From JADLHS01 sp049840435 (lineage in GTDB: Bacteria > Verrucomicrobiota > Verrucomicrobiia > Limisphaerales > JADLHS01): a stretch of 64,000 bases of DNA. Positions 42,767-51,250 of this stretch are shown in pieces. The notes under the pieces are model-generated. The model ran no database searches. It saw nothing but the letters and a program-made list of their open reading frames with translations, and was not told the DNA's origin. How positions within the stretch are numbered: the stretch's first letter is position 1; each line of letters starts with the position of its first letter. Position numbers and translations under genes: made by a program. Location: contig JASGKY010000016.1 in NCBI GenBank assembly GCA_049840435.1, positions 161,975-225,974 of the forward strand. Direction: 5' to 3'.

Positions 42767-43969
42767 TCACGCCTTGAGGCCTTTGAGATCCACCTCCAGG
42801 CGTTTGTTCTCCTTGAGGAGCTGATCCATCGTCATACGCGTCTTGCGGGCGGTGGCTTCTCTTGCAAGGATCGTGGCCAGGCAACTCGAGATGGCGAGCG
42901 GGACGGTGTCGTTGGCGGTGCTTCCTTCGAGGATGTTCTTGTGGAAGGTGGCGATGTTGCGCCGGCGCCGGCCTGGTAGAGATTGTCGACGTTGCCGCCG
43001 GCGTACTGTTTCTCGCCGCCGCGGATCAGCGAGCGCCCGCCGTAGCCGATGCGGAGGTACGCGTCGCCGAAGAACTCGCACCAGGCCAGCGGCGTGTCGG
43101 GGCCGGTCATGCCTTTGCCGTGGCGGGCGGTGTGGGACCAGACCAGGCCGTCGTCGAATTCGAACGCGATGGCGAACATGTCGGCGCTGTCGCCGTGCGG
43201 GTCGGCCCGGGCGATGCGGCAGCGCCGCTGGCGGCCACGGGGGTTTTGCCCGACGCCCACATCATCGCCTGCACCGGGTGGATGCAGGCGTTGACGTGGT
43301 AGCCGCCGCCGATGGCCACGTCGTTGCACCAGACCAGGCGCTGCAGGCGGCTCTCGATGTTGGCGGTGAGGGCGGGGTCGGGGAAGAGGCCGCCGTAGTA
43401 GTGGGAGCGGACGATGCCGAGGCGCCCAGCGCGCCGTTGCGCAGGCGGGCGACGCACTCGAGGTTGATCGGGTCGGTGGGCATCTGGTAGTCGACCAGGA
43501 AGACCTTCTTGTTGTCGGTCGCCTTCTTCGCCGCCGCCTCGACCGTCAGCGTGCCCGGCACATCGACGGCGATCGGCTTGGCCATATAAACGTGCAGGCC
43601 GGCGTCAACCGCGGCTTTTACATGCTCGGGGAAGAAGCAGGGCGGCGTCTCCAGCGCGATCGCCTCCACCCCCGACGCGATCACCTTCTGGTAAGCCGAC
43701 AACCCGAAGAAGCGGCGCGAGGGATCGACGCCCAATGCCTCGCCGCACTTGTCGGCCACGGCCTGGAAGTAATCGCCCACCGCGTGCATCTCGTAGCCGC
43801 CGTGCTGCTTGAAGAGGTTGGCGATCCACCCGCCGCGCCCGCCGTTGCCGACCACGCCGAGCTTGATCTTGCGCTGCGGATCGGCCGCACGGGCGACGGC
43901 CGGCGCGGCCAAGACCGCGGCGGTGGTGGCGACAAACAGACGACGCGAAACGGTGTCGGTGGTGGCCAT
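42767..43969 (-). CDS. Tat-exported Gfo/Idh/MocA-family oxidoreductase (second copy)
   Basis: About 400 residues. Twin-arginine leader (VSRRLFVATTAAVLAAPAVA); Rossmann motif VVGNGGRGGWIANLF; HVYMAKPIAVDV at the catalytic Lys position; IGGGYHVNACIHPVQAMMW carrying the conserved His. The C terminus has an added Lys-rich helix (LLKENKRLEVDLKGLKA). Start 43969 with AAGGAG 9 nt upstream. Breaks near 43430, 43210 and 42960. Diverges from the next gene across a 146-bp gap that must hold both promoters. Confidence 0.88.
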
Positions 43970-44115
43970 GGCGAAAGCTCCTTGAATGCGATGATGCGGA
44001 GCCATCTTCGCCGCGTGGAGCGCATCTGTAAATGCCCGCGGCAGCCCGGCCAGCGCCGAACGGTCGTGGCAGCGCCGGGCCATGGCGCGGTAGTTCTCTG
44101 GAGAGGAGGCCTCTC

Positions 44116-45684
44116 ATGCAATGTACCTGGCGTCGGATGCGGGCAATGGTTGCGGTTGCAGGTCTAACGTTGTCATCGCTGACCAGCGCGGCGTTGGCTC
44201 AGCCGGCGACGGCGCCCGCGCGGGCGGCGATGGTGAAGCCCATTGACTGGCTCAAGGCACAGCCGGCTCCGCGCTTTGCGGAAACATCGACGCTCCCGCC
44301 GCTGACGCGCTGGGGGTGGTCCATGTCGTACGAAGTGGCCAAGGAACTGGCCGACCGCTGGGGGTACGCGGTGGAGTTCGCCGGGTACGTCAGCGAGAAG
44401 GCGGCCGATGAGGCGCTGGCCAAGCCGGACGGCCGCAATGGCCGAGTGCTGGCGCTGGTGGCCAGCGATCCGAAGAAGTACAAGCTGGGCGTGCTGCTCG
44501 ACCGGCAGTTCCCCAAGGAGATGCCGCCCGAGGCGTACCTGCGGGATGCGCAAGGCAACTTCATCCTCGATAAATCCGGCCGAAAGGGCCTGAGCTCCGA
44601 GATGCCGGAGCAATGCCTGAAACAGGCGGGCCAACTCGGCGCCGCAGGCCTGGCCAAGCTCCGCACGCGCTGCCCGATCGCGATCATCCAGAACGGCGGC
44701 GAGTACGGCCTGGGTGTGCTGGGTTTCGTGCAGAAGCAGTGGGAGCAGGACCCGAAGGTGCTGGCGGGCAAAGGCGGGCAAAGCTGGCACCAGTACATTT
44801 CCCAGCGCAAGTCGCGTGAACAGAAGGCGGTGGCCGATGCGGTGCGGGCGGCGGTGCCCGATCGGATGCTCTACGTCTTCTACACCTGCGGCGGCGGCAC
44901 ACACCGGCGCGGCACGCTGGAGACCTGGCGTGACAACTGGGGCTGGGAGTACGCCGACATGCGCGCCTGCACCGACATCGCCACCAACGAATACTACTAC
45001 CACGACTTCAACTCGGGCTGGATCGGCAAGGACGACATGCTCACCCAGGCCCTGGCCGCCCGGGGGCACGAACTGCGCTTCGGTGTGAAGAACAGCTACG
45101 ACTACGTTTGTGCGGGTTACAAAGTGGACGACAAGGCACAGGTTGCAGCGCCGGCGTGGGACGCGACGCAGCCCATCGACAACAACGCCAGGGCCTTTGG
45201 CGACCTGCAGCCTCTTCGAAGGGTTCTTGAAGTGCTTGTACACCTCGGGCACGATCGGCGGCGTGGCGGGGTATTTCTCGTATCCCAGGGGCGGCTTCGA
45301 CACGCCCTTCCCGGCCGACAGGCCGCCGCAATTCCTGGTGCAGATGGTGATCCTGGGGCGTGTGCACGCGCTCTTCTCCCACCAGGAAGCCTTCCTGCGC
45401 AGGGCGATCTGCTCCCCGGGCCGGGCAAGCACGTGAGGGCCACGGATCAGCCGGCCTGTGAATTCCCCACCGGCCACGCGACCTGTCGTGTCCTGGCGAG
45501 GAAGATGGCCAGGGAGCCCAGGTGGCTGATCGCCGCCTGGGCGTCGGATGGCGTCGACGGGCCGGCGACGGTGGAGATCCCCGAGCTTGGTTCCGTCACG
45601 TTGCAGGCGCGGGCGATCGGCAGCCTCTACACCGCCACGCTGGAGAACGGGAAGCCATCGCTGCGCCAGGTGGACCGGGAGTGA
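44116..45684 (+). CDS. Large secreted protein of unknown function (TIM-barrel hydrolase-like)
   Basis: About 523 residues. Signal peptide (AMVAVAGLTLSSLTSAALAQ), start ATG 44116 after GGAGGCC. Alternating strand/helix pattern with acidic and aromatic clusters (GWSMSYEVAKELADRWGYAVEF, AIIQNGGEYGLGVLGF, MLYVFYTCGGGTHRR, ATNEYYYHDFN) and a C-terminal beta-domain (PRWLIAAWASDGVDGPATVEI) resembles glycoside-hydrolase architecture, but I cannot name a family. Breaks near 45215 and 45415. It lies between an oxidoreductase and a sulfatase, which fits sugar metabolism. Confidence 0.6.
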   Translation: MQCTWRRMRAMVAVAGLTLSSLTSAALAQPATAPARAAMVKPIDWLKAQPAPRFAETSTLPPLTRWGWSMSYEVAKELADRWGYAVEFAGYVSEKAADEALAKPDGRNGRVLALVASDPKKYKLGVLLDRQFPKEMPPEAYLRDAQGNFILDKSGRKGLSSEMPEQCLKQAGQLGAAGLAKLRTRCPIAIIQNGGEYGLGVLGFVQKQWEQDPKVLAGKGGQSWHQYISQRKSREQKAVADAVRAAVPDRMLYVFYTCGGGTHRRGTLETWRDNWGWEYADMRACTDIATNEYYYHDFNSGWIGKDDMLTQALAARGHELRFGVKNSYDYVCAGYKVDDKAQVAAPAWDATQPIDNNARAFGDLQPLRRVLEVLVHLGHDRRRGGVFLVSQGRLRHALPGRQAAAIPGADGDPGACARALLPPGSLPAQGDLLPGPGKHVRATDQPACEFPTGHATCRVLARKMAREPRWLIAAWASDGVDGPATVEIPELGSVTLQARAIGSLYTATLENGKPSLRQVDRE

Positions 45685-45729
45685 CGACGACCGTCCGCCT
45701 GGTGAGGGATGAGGGCGCCAGAAGACCGT

Positions 45730-47143
45730 TCAATCCTTCTCGGCACCGCGCCCGTCGGGGGAGGGGACGAAGGCCCGGCCGCTGGCGAGAATGGCGTCCC
45801 AGCGTTTGCGGGTTTCGGCGGCCATGGCGGCGGCGAGGTCGGGGCGTTTCTCTTTGACGTCGATGGTTTCGCCGGGGTCGGTGTCGAGGTCGTAGAGGGC
45901 GCTCTTGCCGCCGGGCAGGGAGTGGAAGATGTGGCGCGGGCCGCGGAGGGTGAGGTGGTGGTCTTCGAAGCGGCGGGGTTTGTCGGCCGGGAGGTCGCGC
46001 GGGGCGCCGGGGCCGGCGATGGCGATGCGGAAGGCGGCGGGGCGCTCGAAGCTGGAGGCCGCATCCTCCAGGACGGGGCGAAGGCTCACCCCGGTGAAGG
46101 GGTGATGCCTGACGATGTCGGGTTTGACGGCGGCGAGGTCGAGGAGCGTGGGGAGGATGTCTTCCGCGCAGCCGAGTTGCCTGCGCTCGCCGGCGGGGAT
46201 CCTGCCGGGCCAGCGGATGAGCATGGGCACGCGGCAGCCGTTTTCCCAGGTCATCGCCTTGTGGCCGCGGAGGTTGGCGACGTTGCGTTTGGCCCAGTCG
46301 TCGCTTTTGACGCGGCCGTCGGCGTCGGTGAGGGATTTGATGTCGGGGGCGGTGGGGCCGTTGTCGCTGAGGAAGACGACGATGGTGCGCTGCTCCTGGC
46401 CCGTCTCGCGGAGGCCATCGAGCAGGCGGCCGATGGAGTGGTCGAGGTGGCTGATGCTGCCGTAGCAGGCGGCGAGGTCTTTGGAGCACCCCTGGGCGAT
46501 GAAGGGTTCGCTGTATTTGTCGTCGCAGACCCAGGGCATGTGGGGGATGATGTAGGCGACGGTGGCGAACCAGGGCTGGTCGCGATGCTGGCGGATGAAA
46601 TCGAGGGTGAAGTCGGTCCAGAGGTCGGCGGTGTACCCCTGGCCGCGGCGGTTGTTGCCGCGCTGGTAGAGCATGGGGTCTTTGTGTTCGTAACCGCCGC
46701 CGCCGAGGTAGTCGTCCCAGCCGAAGTCGCCGGGGCCGGCTTTGTTGACCTTGGCGCAGATCGAGCTTGCCGACGTGGAGCGTGCGGTGCCCGGCGGCTT
46801 TGAAGAACGCGGGAATGCGCGTTTCGTCCGGCCGCAGGTTCGCGCACGGCGGCACGCCCCAGACGCCGGTGAGCAGGTGATCGCGCCCGGTGAAGAGCGC
46901 CGCACGCGTCGGCGAGCAGGCGGCGGCGACGATGAAGTTGCGGAACAGGGCCGACTCGCCCGCGAGGCGATCGAGGTTGGGCGTGCGCACGAGGCGGTTG
47001 CCGTTGAAGCCGAAATCGCCGAAGCCCTGGTCGTCGCTGATGATCAGGAGGACGTTGGGCTTCTCGCCGGCCTGCACGGCGACGAACGACGACGCGGACA
47101 ACCCCAGGAGCACAAATGGCAGGAGGAGGGCAACACGGGTCAT
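45730..47143 (-). CDS. Secreted type I sulfatase
   Basis: About 470 residues. Signal peptide (VALLLPFVLLGLSASSFVAV). Metal-binding Asp pair in LLIISDDQGFGDFG; formylglycine motif C-S-P-T-R in AACSPTRAALFTGR; HVGKLD; the metal-site SDNG in VVFLSDNGPT; and LYDLDTDPGETIDV near the C terminus. Needs a maturation enzyme, not seen here, to convert the Cys. One clear break near 46760. It removes sulfate esters from polysaccharides; such genes are abundant in planctomycetes. Start 47143. Confidence 0.92.
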
Positions 47144-47242
47144 GGCGGAGGGCTCCAGCGGGCCGAGGAACCAACTGCAACGATTCGCGATAAGATCCGG
47201 CGCGGGAGGATGGGCAGCCGAACCACGGGCTGACAAGCCCGA

Positions 47243-47722
47243 TCAACCCTTTTCGATCGGCTTGGCCTCGGGGTCGGCTTTCCAGAAGCGGTAGCGGACT
47301 TCGAACCCTTCGGGGGCGTAGACGACGATCGGCAGGCGGCTGTTGTAGCGCACCAGGTGCGGCCCGCCGCCGATGGTGACAAACGTCTTGACCATCGGCT
47401 TGTTGGGGTCGACGCCGATGAGCGTGCTCATCCTCGCTTCAGCCCTGGCGACGTAGCGCGGGTAGCCCCACCCCTGGATGTTCTCCTCGGTGATCGAGCC
47501 GCCGAAGGAGGTGTGGTTGACGCCGTCGGTGTCGATGGTCTGGCCGACGATCAGCTCCACCTTCATGGCCTGTTCGTCCTTCTGCTCCGGCAGGTGGAGC
47601 ACGTGGCGGACTTGCCCCTTCTCGGCCGGCGGGTAGGCCTTCTCCCACTTGCTGTCGCGGTCGTCGGCGAAGGCGGCGGCGGCGATGATGCAAAGAACCA
47701 GTGTCGCTGCGCGTGTTCTCAT
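47243..47722 (-). CDS. eco: Ecotin-family serine protease inhibitor
   Basis: Intact, 159 residues, the normal length. Signal peptide (ATLVLCIIAAAAFA). Ecotin landmarks in order: AYPPAEKGQVRHVLHLP, VELIVGQTIDTDGVNH, EENIQGWGYPRYVA, the reactive loop ARMSTLIGVDP, KTFVTIGGG, RYNSRLPIVVYAPEG and VRYRFWKA. In E. coli ecotin the loop reads STMMACP; here the P1-P1' Met-Met is Leu-Ile. Both Cys of the E. coli disulfide are absent. Start ATG 47722 after AAAGGAACC. It would inhibit periplasmic or external serine proteases, possibly including the organism's own subtilase-type enzymes. Confidence 0.93.
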   Translation of the reverse strand: MRTRAATLVLCIIAAAAFADDRDSKWEKAYPPAEKGQVRHVLHLPEQKDEQAMKVELIVGQTIDTDGVNHTSFGGSITEENIQGWGYPRYVARAEARMSTLIGVDPNKPMVKTFVTIGGGPHLVRYNSRLPIVVYAPEGFEVRYRFWKADPEAKPIEKG

Positions 47723-47751
47723 GAGGGTTCCTTTCTGAGAACAGTATACCC

Positions 47752-47962
47752 ACCACGAAGGCACGAAGACACGAAGAAGACGGGGGAAGAATTCACCGCA
47801 GAGACGCAGAGATCGCGGAGGCGTTCAAGGCGGAAAAAGCGTTAGCCACAGATTGACACAGATGATCACAGATCAGAAGAGTTGTATCTCCCATCTGTGC
47901 TTGTCTGTGCTTATCTGTGGCTAATGTGTTTGTCTTCTTCGTGCCTTCGTGTCTTCGTGGTT
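47752..47962. repeat. Nested inverted repeats (about 211 bp)
   Basis: Outer arms 47752-47781 and 47932-47962 are complementary 'accacgaaggcacgaag' type sequences. Inner arms 47842-47873 and 47893-47924 pair around TTAGCCACAGAT. A GCAGAGACGCAGAG segment near 47797 is shared with 34680. No gene. It may serve as a bidirectional terminator between ecotin and the collar gene. Confidence 0.8.
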
Positions 47963-47964
47963 GG

Positions 47965-48525
47965 TTAACTCTTCACGATCCACATCGCCACGCCGAAGGG
48001 GATCATGTTGTCGTGGGAACTCGTCCCGCCGGCCTGGTCGGTGACGGCCGCCGACGAATCGAGACTCGCGCCCACCATCACGCTCGCCCCCATGCCGGGG
48101 GAGACTTCGCCGCCGGTCGGTGTGATTCCGGTCGCTTGCGTGTAGCCGTGCTGGTGCAGCGGGATCTGGTCGAGGGCCAGCGTGATCGTTTCGGCTCCGC
48201 CGGTTTGGCCGCGCGTGCGATTCGACAAACCCGCTCCCGTCCCCGCCCCCAGCAGCGTCCTGCCGCGGAAGTCGGGCACGTTGAAGGTCGTTGATCCATC
48301 GCCCGCTCCGTAGGCCGTCCCCATGACGGCGAACAAAGCGGCGTAGGTCGTGCGCGAAACGGCCGACCCGTCGCATTGCAGATACCCGGCCGGCGCGGTC
48401 GCGCCACAATACGGCAAAACGGCTCCGGTCACGATGACGTCCTCCTGCGCGGGCGGCGCGGCCGCCCGGGTTCGGGCGCGGCGTCGATAGCGCGGGCGCG
48501 GTTGAATGGGTCCAAGTGGATTCAT
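47965..48525 (-). CDS. Phage tail-collar (microcystin-dependent-like) protein
   Basis: Intact, 186 residues. A basic N terminus (RPRYRRRARTRAAAPP) precedes a collar domain: GAVLPYCGATAPAGYLQCDG, SRTTYAALFAVMGTAYGAGD, FNVPDFRGRTLLGAG. The C-terminal half has DQIPLHQHGYTQ and GGTSSHDNMIPFGVAMWIVK. These are the family hallmarks of short tail-fibre/collar proteins. Start ATG 48525 with GGGGA upstream. No signal peptide. It follows the cassette gene on the same strand and is the intact counterpart of the remnant at 35518-35766. No other tail genes are in the window. Confidence 0.88.
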   Translation of the reverse strand: MNPLGPIQPRPRYRRRARTRAAAPPAQEDVIVTGAVLPYCGATAPAGYLQCDGSAVSRTTYAALFAVMGTAYGAGDGSTTFNVPDFRGRTLLGAGTGAGLSNRTRGQTGGAETITLALDQIPLHQHGYTQATGITPTGGEVSPGMGASVMVGASLDSSAAVTDQAGGTSSHDNMIPFGVAMWIVKS

Positions 48526-48551
48526 GACGATTCCCCGTGCAGGGCATGCCG

Positions 48552-48614
48552 CGACGGGGAAAAGGCAAAAGGCGGGCTTGGCGGGCCCCGCGCAGCTTTT
48601 GCCTTTTCCCGTCG
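48552..48614. repeat. Inverted repeat between cassette and collar genes
   Basis: Arms CGACGGGGAAAAGGCAAAAG (48552-48571) and CTTTTGCCTTTTCCCGTCG (48596-48614), ending in T-rich sequence on each strand. Terminator-like. Its AAAAGGCAAAAG core recurs in the long inverted repeat at 63640-63765. Confidence 0.75.
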
Positions 48615-48631
48615 GGCGACTGGCATCCTTC

Positions 48632-49306
48632 TCACGCCGCCATTCGCGGCACGGCGGTGGCGGTCGCGGTGGTGGTGCCGCCGGAAACGCCGAAATTGAC
48701 GACAAACTCCGCCGCCACGCCGAAGGAGGTCGTGCGGGTGGCCAGGATCTTGTACATCACGCTGGCCACGCCCGCGGGGACGGTGGTGTCGACGTAGGAG
48801 CGCGCGCCGCTCACGCCCAGGACCGTGAAGTCGCCGGCCGAGCCGACGCGGCGGCTGATCTGGTAGATCGTTCCCTGCGTCCGCCTGGGGTTGGCGCATT
48901 TCCACGAGAGCTTGAGCGTCCCGTCGGGGTTGAGCGTCGCCTTGAAATCGTACGGCGTGCCGGGGGCGGGGGTCGGCCCCGGGATCGCCGGCACCGGCAG
49001 CAGCGCCAGCGTGTAGACGGCGTTGCCGTCGACGGCGGCCTTGGCCTTGACCTGCTTGACGATGTCGCTTCCGGCGTCGGCCATGTCCTTCACCGCGTCG
49101 TAGAAGGCCTGGGTGGCGGCTTTGGACTGTTCCTGCGCCGTGATGTGCGCGTTGTAGGCGGCCCTTGCGGCGACGGTCTTGGTGGTGGCGGACGCCACGG
49201 CGGTGGACGTGGTCCCTATGGGGACCGCGTTTTGGGCCCAGGCCGGGACGTGATTTTCCATGAAGACGATCTTGCCGACCCGCGTCGGCGGAAAGACATT
49301 GCTCAT
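48632..49306 (-). CDS. Helical / FN3-like cassette protein (intact copy)
   Basis: Intact, 224 residues. Start 49306 (MSNVFPPTRVGK) chosen for AGGAG 9 nt upstream. The helical N-terminal half (ATTKTVAARAAYNAHITAQE, AATQAFYDAVKDMADAGSDI) is followed by a Pro-rich hinge (PVPAIPGPTPAPGTPYDF) and an FN3-like domain (LNPDGTLKLSWKC, IYQISRRVG, SYVDTTVPAGVASVMYKILA, FVVNFGVSGGTTTATATAVP). The C-terminal half is alignable to the protein at 63769-64000, and the overall plan matches 35816-36499. No signal peptide. Function unknown. Confidence 0.7.
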   Translation of the reverse strand: MSNVFPPTRVGKIVFMENHVPAWAQNAVPIGTTSTAVASATTKTVAARAAYNAHITAQEQSKAATQAFYDAVKDMADAGSDIVKQVKAKAAVDGNAVYTLALLPVPAIPGPTPAPGTPYDFKATLNPDGTLKLSWKCANPRRTQGTIYQISRRVGSAGDFTVLGVSGARSYVDTTVPAGVASVMYKILATRTTSFGVAAEFVVNFGVSGGTTTATATAVPRMAA

Positions 49307-50070
49307 GACGACGATCTCCTGCGCAGGGTCGCGCCGCGCCGCTGGACATCGGCCGCTCGCCCGCGCCTCCCGTCGCGCTTCACGCGAAGCGTTCCCGCGG
49401 GGAAAGGCCAACGTCGTTTCCAACGCTCATGGAATCGACGCACGGCGCGCATGACTTGAGATGCGGAGACAAAAAGATGCATGGATTTTCAAAAACCCGC
49501 GTTCCATGCCCCCCAACCCCGTTTTCCCATTGAAAAACCGCGTTGCCCAAGGTCCGAATTCCATTGTTCCCGCGCCAGAACCCCTGCAACAACGACCGTA
49601 TCATGCGCAACAACGATCGTACCATGCGCAACAACGACCGTACCATGCGCAACAACGACCGTACCATGCGCAACAAAGACCGAACCATGCGCAACAAGGA
49701 CAGAACCATGCGCATCAAGGACAGAATCATGCGCAACAACGATCGAATCACGCGCATCAAAGGCCGAATCACGTGCAACAAGGACCGAAGCACGCGCAAC
49801 AAAGACAGAATCACGTGATCCCGAGCCAGAATCCCCCGCAACAACAACCCAGCCATTCGATTCCGAAACCGAAGCACCCGCATCCAGCCCCGAACCACCC
49901 TCCCCAGCAACCGATTCACCCGACACGAAAACGAACCCCCCGGATTCAATCCAAAAACCGCCCCGTCCCACCCGTTTCCCAGGGTTCGCCCCCGGCGAAC
50001 CCGATCCCTGCGCCGGTCATGACAAGCGGCTCGCAAAGCGCGAGCCCTACGCACTGCCTGCCGTTCCCGG
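49307..50070. other. Intergenic region carrying a 21-bp minisatellite
   Basis: About 760 bp. Frames are open on both strands because the repeat and the following Pro/Glu/Ser-codon-rich stretch (49816-50000) lack stops; none has a ribosome site or family resemblance. I treat it as non-coding, but a repetitive secreted protein cannot be excluded. Confidence 0.5.
49586..49815. repeat. 21-bp minisatellite, about 11 copies
   Basis: Tandem unit GCGCAACAACGACCGTACCAT (split as GCGCAACAACG + ACCGTACCAT), diverging progressively toward 49815 (AACAAGGACAGAATCAC variants). The unit is a multiple of three, so each frame encodes a heptad-like 7-residue repeat. No spacers. It lies about 280 bp upstream of the cassette gene start at 49306. 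Confidence 0.9.
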
Positions 50071-50268
50071 CTACGGACTGTCCGTCTGCGGAGAAGCAGG
50101 CGGCCGGGTAGGCGTAGGCTGCGTGGCTGGCGTGTGGTGAGGTGACAGGCGCAGCAGGATTGCCGACACGAGCAACCCGAGAGCAAGACTGCCGAGAACA
50201 CCAATGGCGATTGCCAAGAGGAGCCTCTTCTGGTGGCGAATCGATGGGTCGGGTCGATGCTCTTGCAT
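50071..50268 (-). CDS. Small single-pass membrane protein
   Basis: 65 residues from ATG 50268. A basic N terminus (HQKRLLL), one transmembrane helix (AIAIGVLGSLALGLLVSAILL) and a Pro/Thr-rich external tail (TPATQPTPTRPPASPQ). No family recognised. The frame runs further upstream, but that part crosses a hairpin repeat and is not coding-like. Confidence 0.45.
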   Translation of the reverse strand: MQEHRPDPSIRHQKRLLLAIAIGVLGSLALGLLVSAILLRLSPHHTPATQPTPTRPPASPQTDSP

Positions 50269-50293
50269 TGAATCCGCTGCAGTTTCGTAGTGC

Positions 50294-50368
50294 CGTAGCG
50301 TGGGCGTCCTCGCCCACGAATGCATTGTCAGAAAGCCCCAAGCCCGTGGGCGAGTACGCCCGGCCTGC
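50294..50368. repeat. Hairpin repeat, diverged copy
   Basis: GTGGGCGTCCTCGCCCACG and CGTGGGCGAGTACGCCC flank a spacer (AATGCATTGTCAGAAAGCCC) nearly identical to that of the perfect copy at 51122-51195. Confidence 0.75.
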
Positions 50369-50371
50369 GAA

Positions 50372-50812
50372 CTACGGACTTTTCTCGAGTTGTTGCCGCA
50401 CGTACAGGAGAGCCGAGCCAACGTCGTCGAAGATGCACTCGTGCTCGGTCGCGAGGCGCGTTGTTTTTGGGTCGTCGAAGATCAGTGTGGCGATGGCGTT
50501 CCGACATTTTGGGCCAACCACGGTGGCCGACGGAAAATTGACTTTGGTGCATGTCCTGCGAATGGGCAGCAGCCACTCCATCTCGTCGCCCCACTGGTAA
50601 TCCAAGTTCGACAGGTCGAGCACGAGGCCGCGACAGTTCCATACGTCCATTGCCGTGGCCGCGATTCCTTCGATGAACAGGCAATCCGGTTTGCCGGAAT
50701 GGCCCGGTCGATAAAGACCGGAGAAACGGGCGACAAGAATCCGCCCGCTGAGAAAGAACGCGTATTGGATCGGGTTGTCCTGGCCGAGTTGAACCGCTTG
50801 CAGTTCGCTCAT
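50372..50812 (-). CDS. Hypothetical protein with STAS-like pattern
   Basis: Intact frame; 146 residues from MSELQAV at 50812 or 158 from 50848. The segment RILVARFSGLY, then AMDVWNCRGLVLDLSNLDYQ and VVGPKCRNAIATLIF, gives a strand-helix order like STAS/anti-anti-sigma domains, but the usual phospho-Ser site (D-x-S) is not obvious. Soluble. Function not assigned. Confidence 0.5.
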   Translation of the reverse strand: MSELQAVQLGQDNPIQYAFFLSGRILVARFSGLYRPGHSGKPDCLFIEGIAATAMDVWNCRGLVLDLSNLDYQWGDEMEWLLPIRRTCTKVNFPSATVVGPKCRNAIATLIFDDPKTTRLATEHECIFDDVGSALLYVRQQLEKSP

Positions 50813-50885
50813 CGCCAGCACTGTAGTCCCCGCCTGCCATTGTGCCAAGCGATGTCGGCGTGTTGCCCGTCCCCCGCGCGAAGCC

Positions 50886-51094
50886 GAGCACCCCGCCCGC
50901 GGCCGATTTTACGCGGGCGTCAAGGATACTACGTGCAGGCGGCCTGAAGGTCGAAGGGCAATCCGCGGGCGATGGAGCTTCCCGTGAATCGGGAGCCATG
51001 CCGCCCGCCCGCGGATTCCCCTTCGATGCTCCGCACCGGCTGTACGTTCCTCCTTGACCCCCGCGTGAGCAAGACGACCGCGGGAGGGGTGCTC
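50886..51094. repeat. Long imperfect palindrome (209 bp)
   Basis: Outer arms GAGCACCCCGCCCGCGG (from 50886) and CCGCGGGAGGGGTGCTC (to 51094); middle arms ACGCGGG-GTCAAGGA and TCCTTGACCCCCGCGT; inner arms AATCCGCGGGCG and CGCCCGCGGATT; and a central CTTCCCG-TGAA-TCGGGAG hairpin. The whole forms one extended stem. No transposase inside. Confidence 0.85.
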
Positions 51095-51121
51095 TTGACG
51101 GGCTGGTGGTCGAAGAGCCTC

Positions 51122-51195
51122 GTAGGGTGGGCGTACTCGCCCACGAATGCCTTGCCAGAAAACCCCAAGCCCGTGGGCGAGTACGCCCACCCTAC
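51122..51195. repeat. Perfect 24-bp inverted repeat hairpin
   Basis: Arms 51122-51145 and 51172-51195 are perfectly complementary (begin GTAGGGTGGGCGTACTCGCC). Spacer of 26 bp shared with the diverged copy at 50294-50368. Confidence 0.9.
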
Positions 51196-51250
51196 TCACT
51201 ATTGTCGATGCGTCCCTGCGGGACTTCGGTCGGGTGGCGGGCCGTCCGCG

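Noticed and set aside
47965..49306. Diversity-generating retroelement target (tail-collar protein)
   Set aside because: No reverse transcriptase, template repeat or accessory gene was found in the window, and no variable-repeat pair with A-specific differences was seen.
49586..49815. Possible CRISPR array or collagen-like coding repeat
   Set aside because: No spacers; frames are open on both strands with no ribosome site or conserved ends, so neither interpretation is supported.
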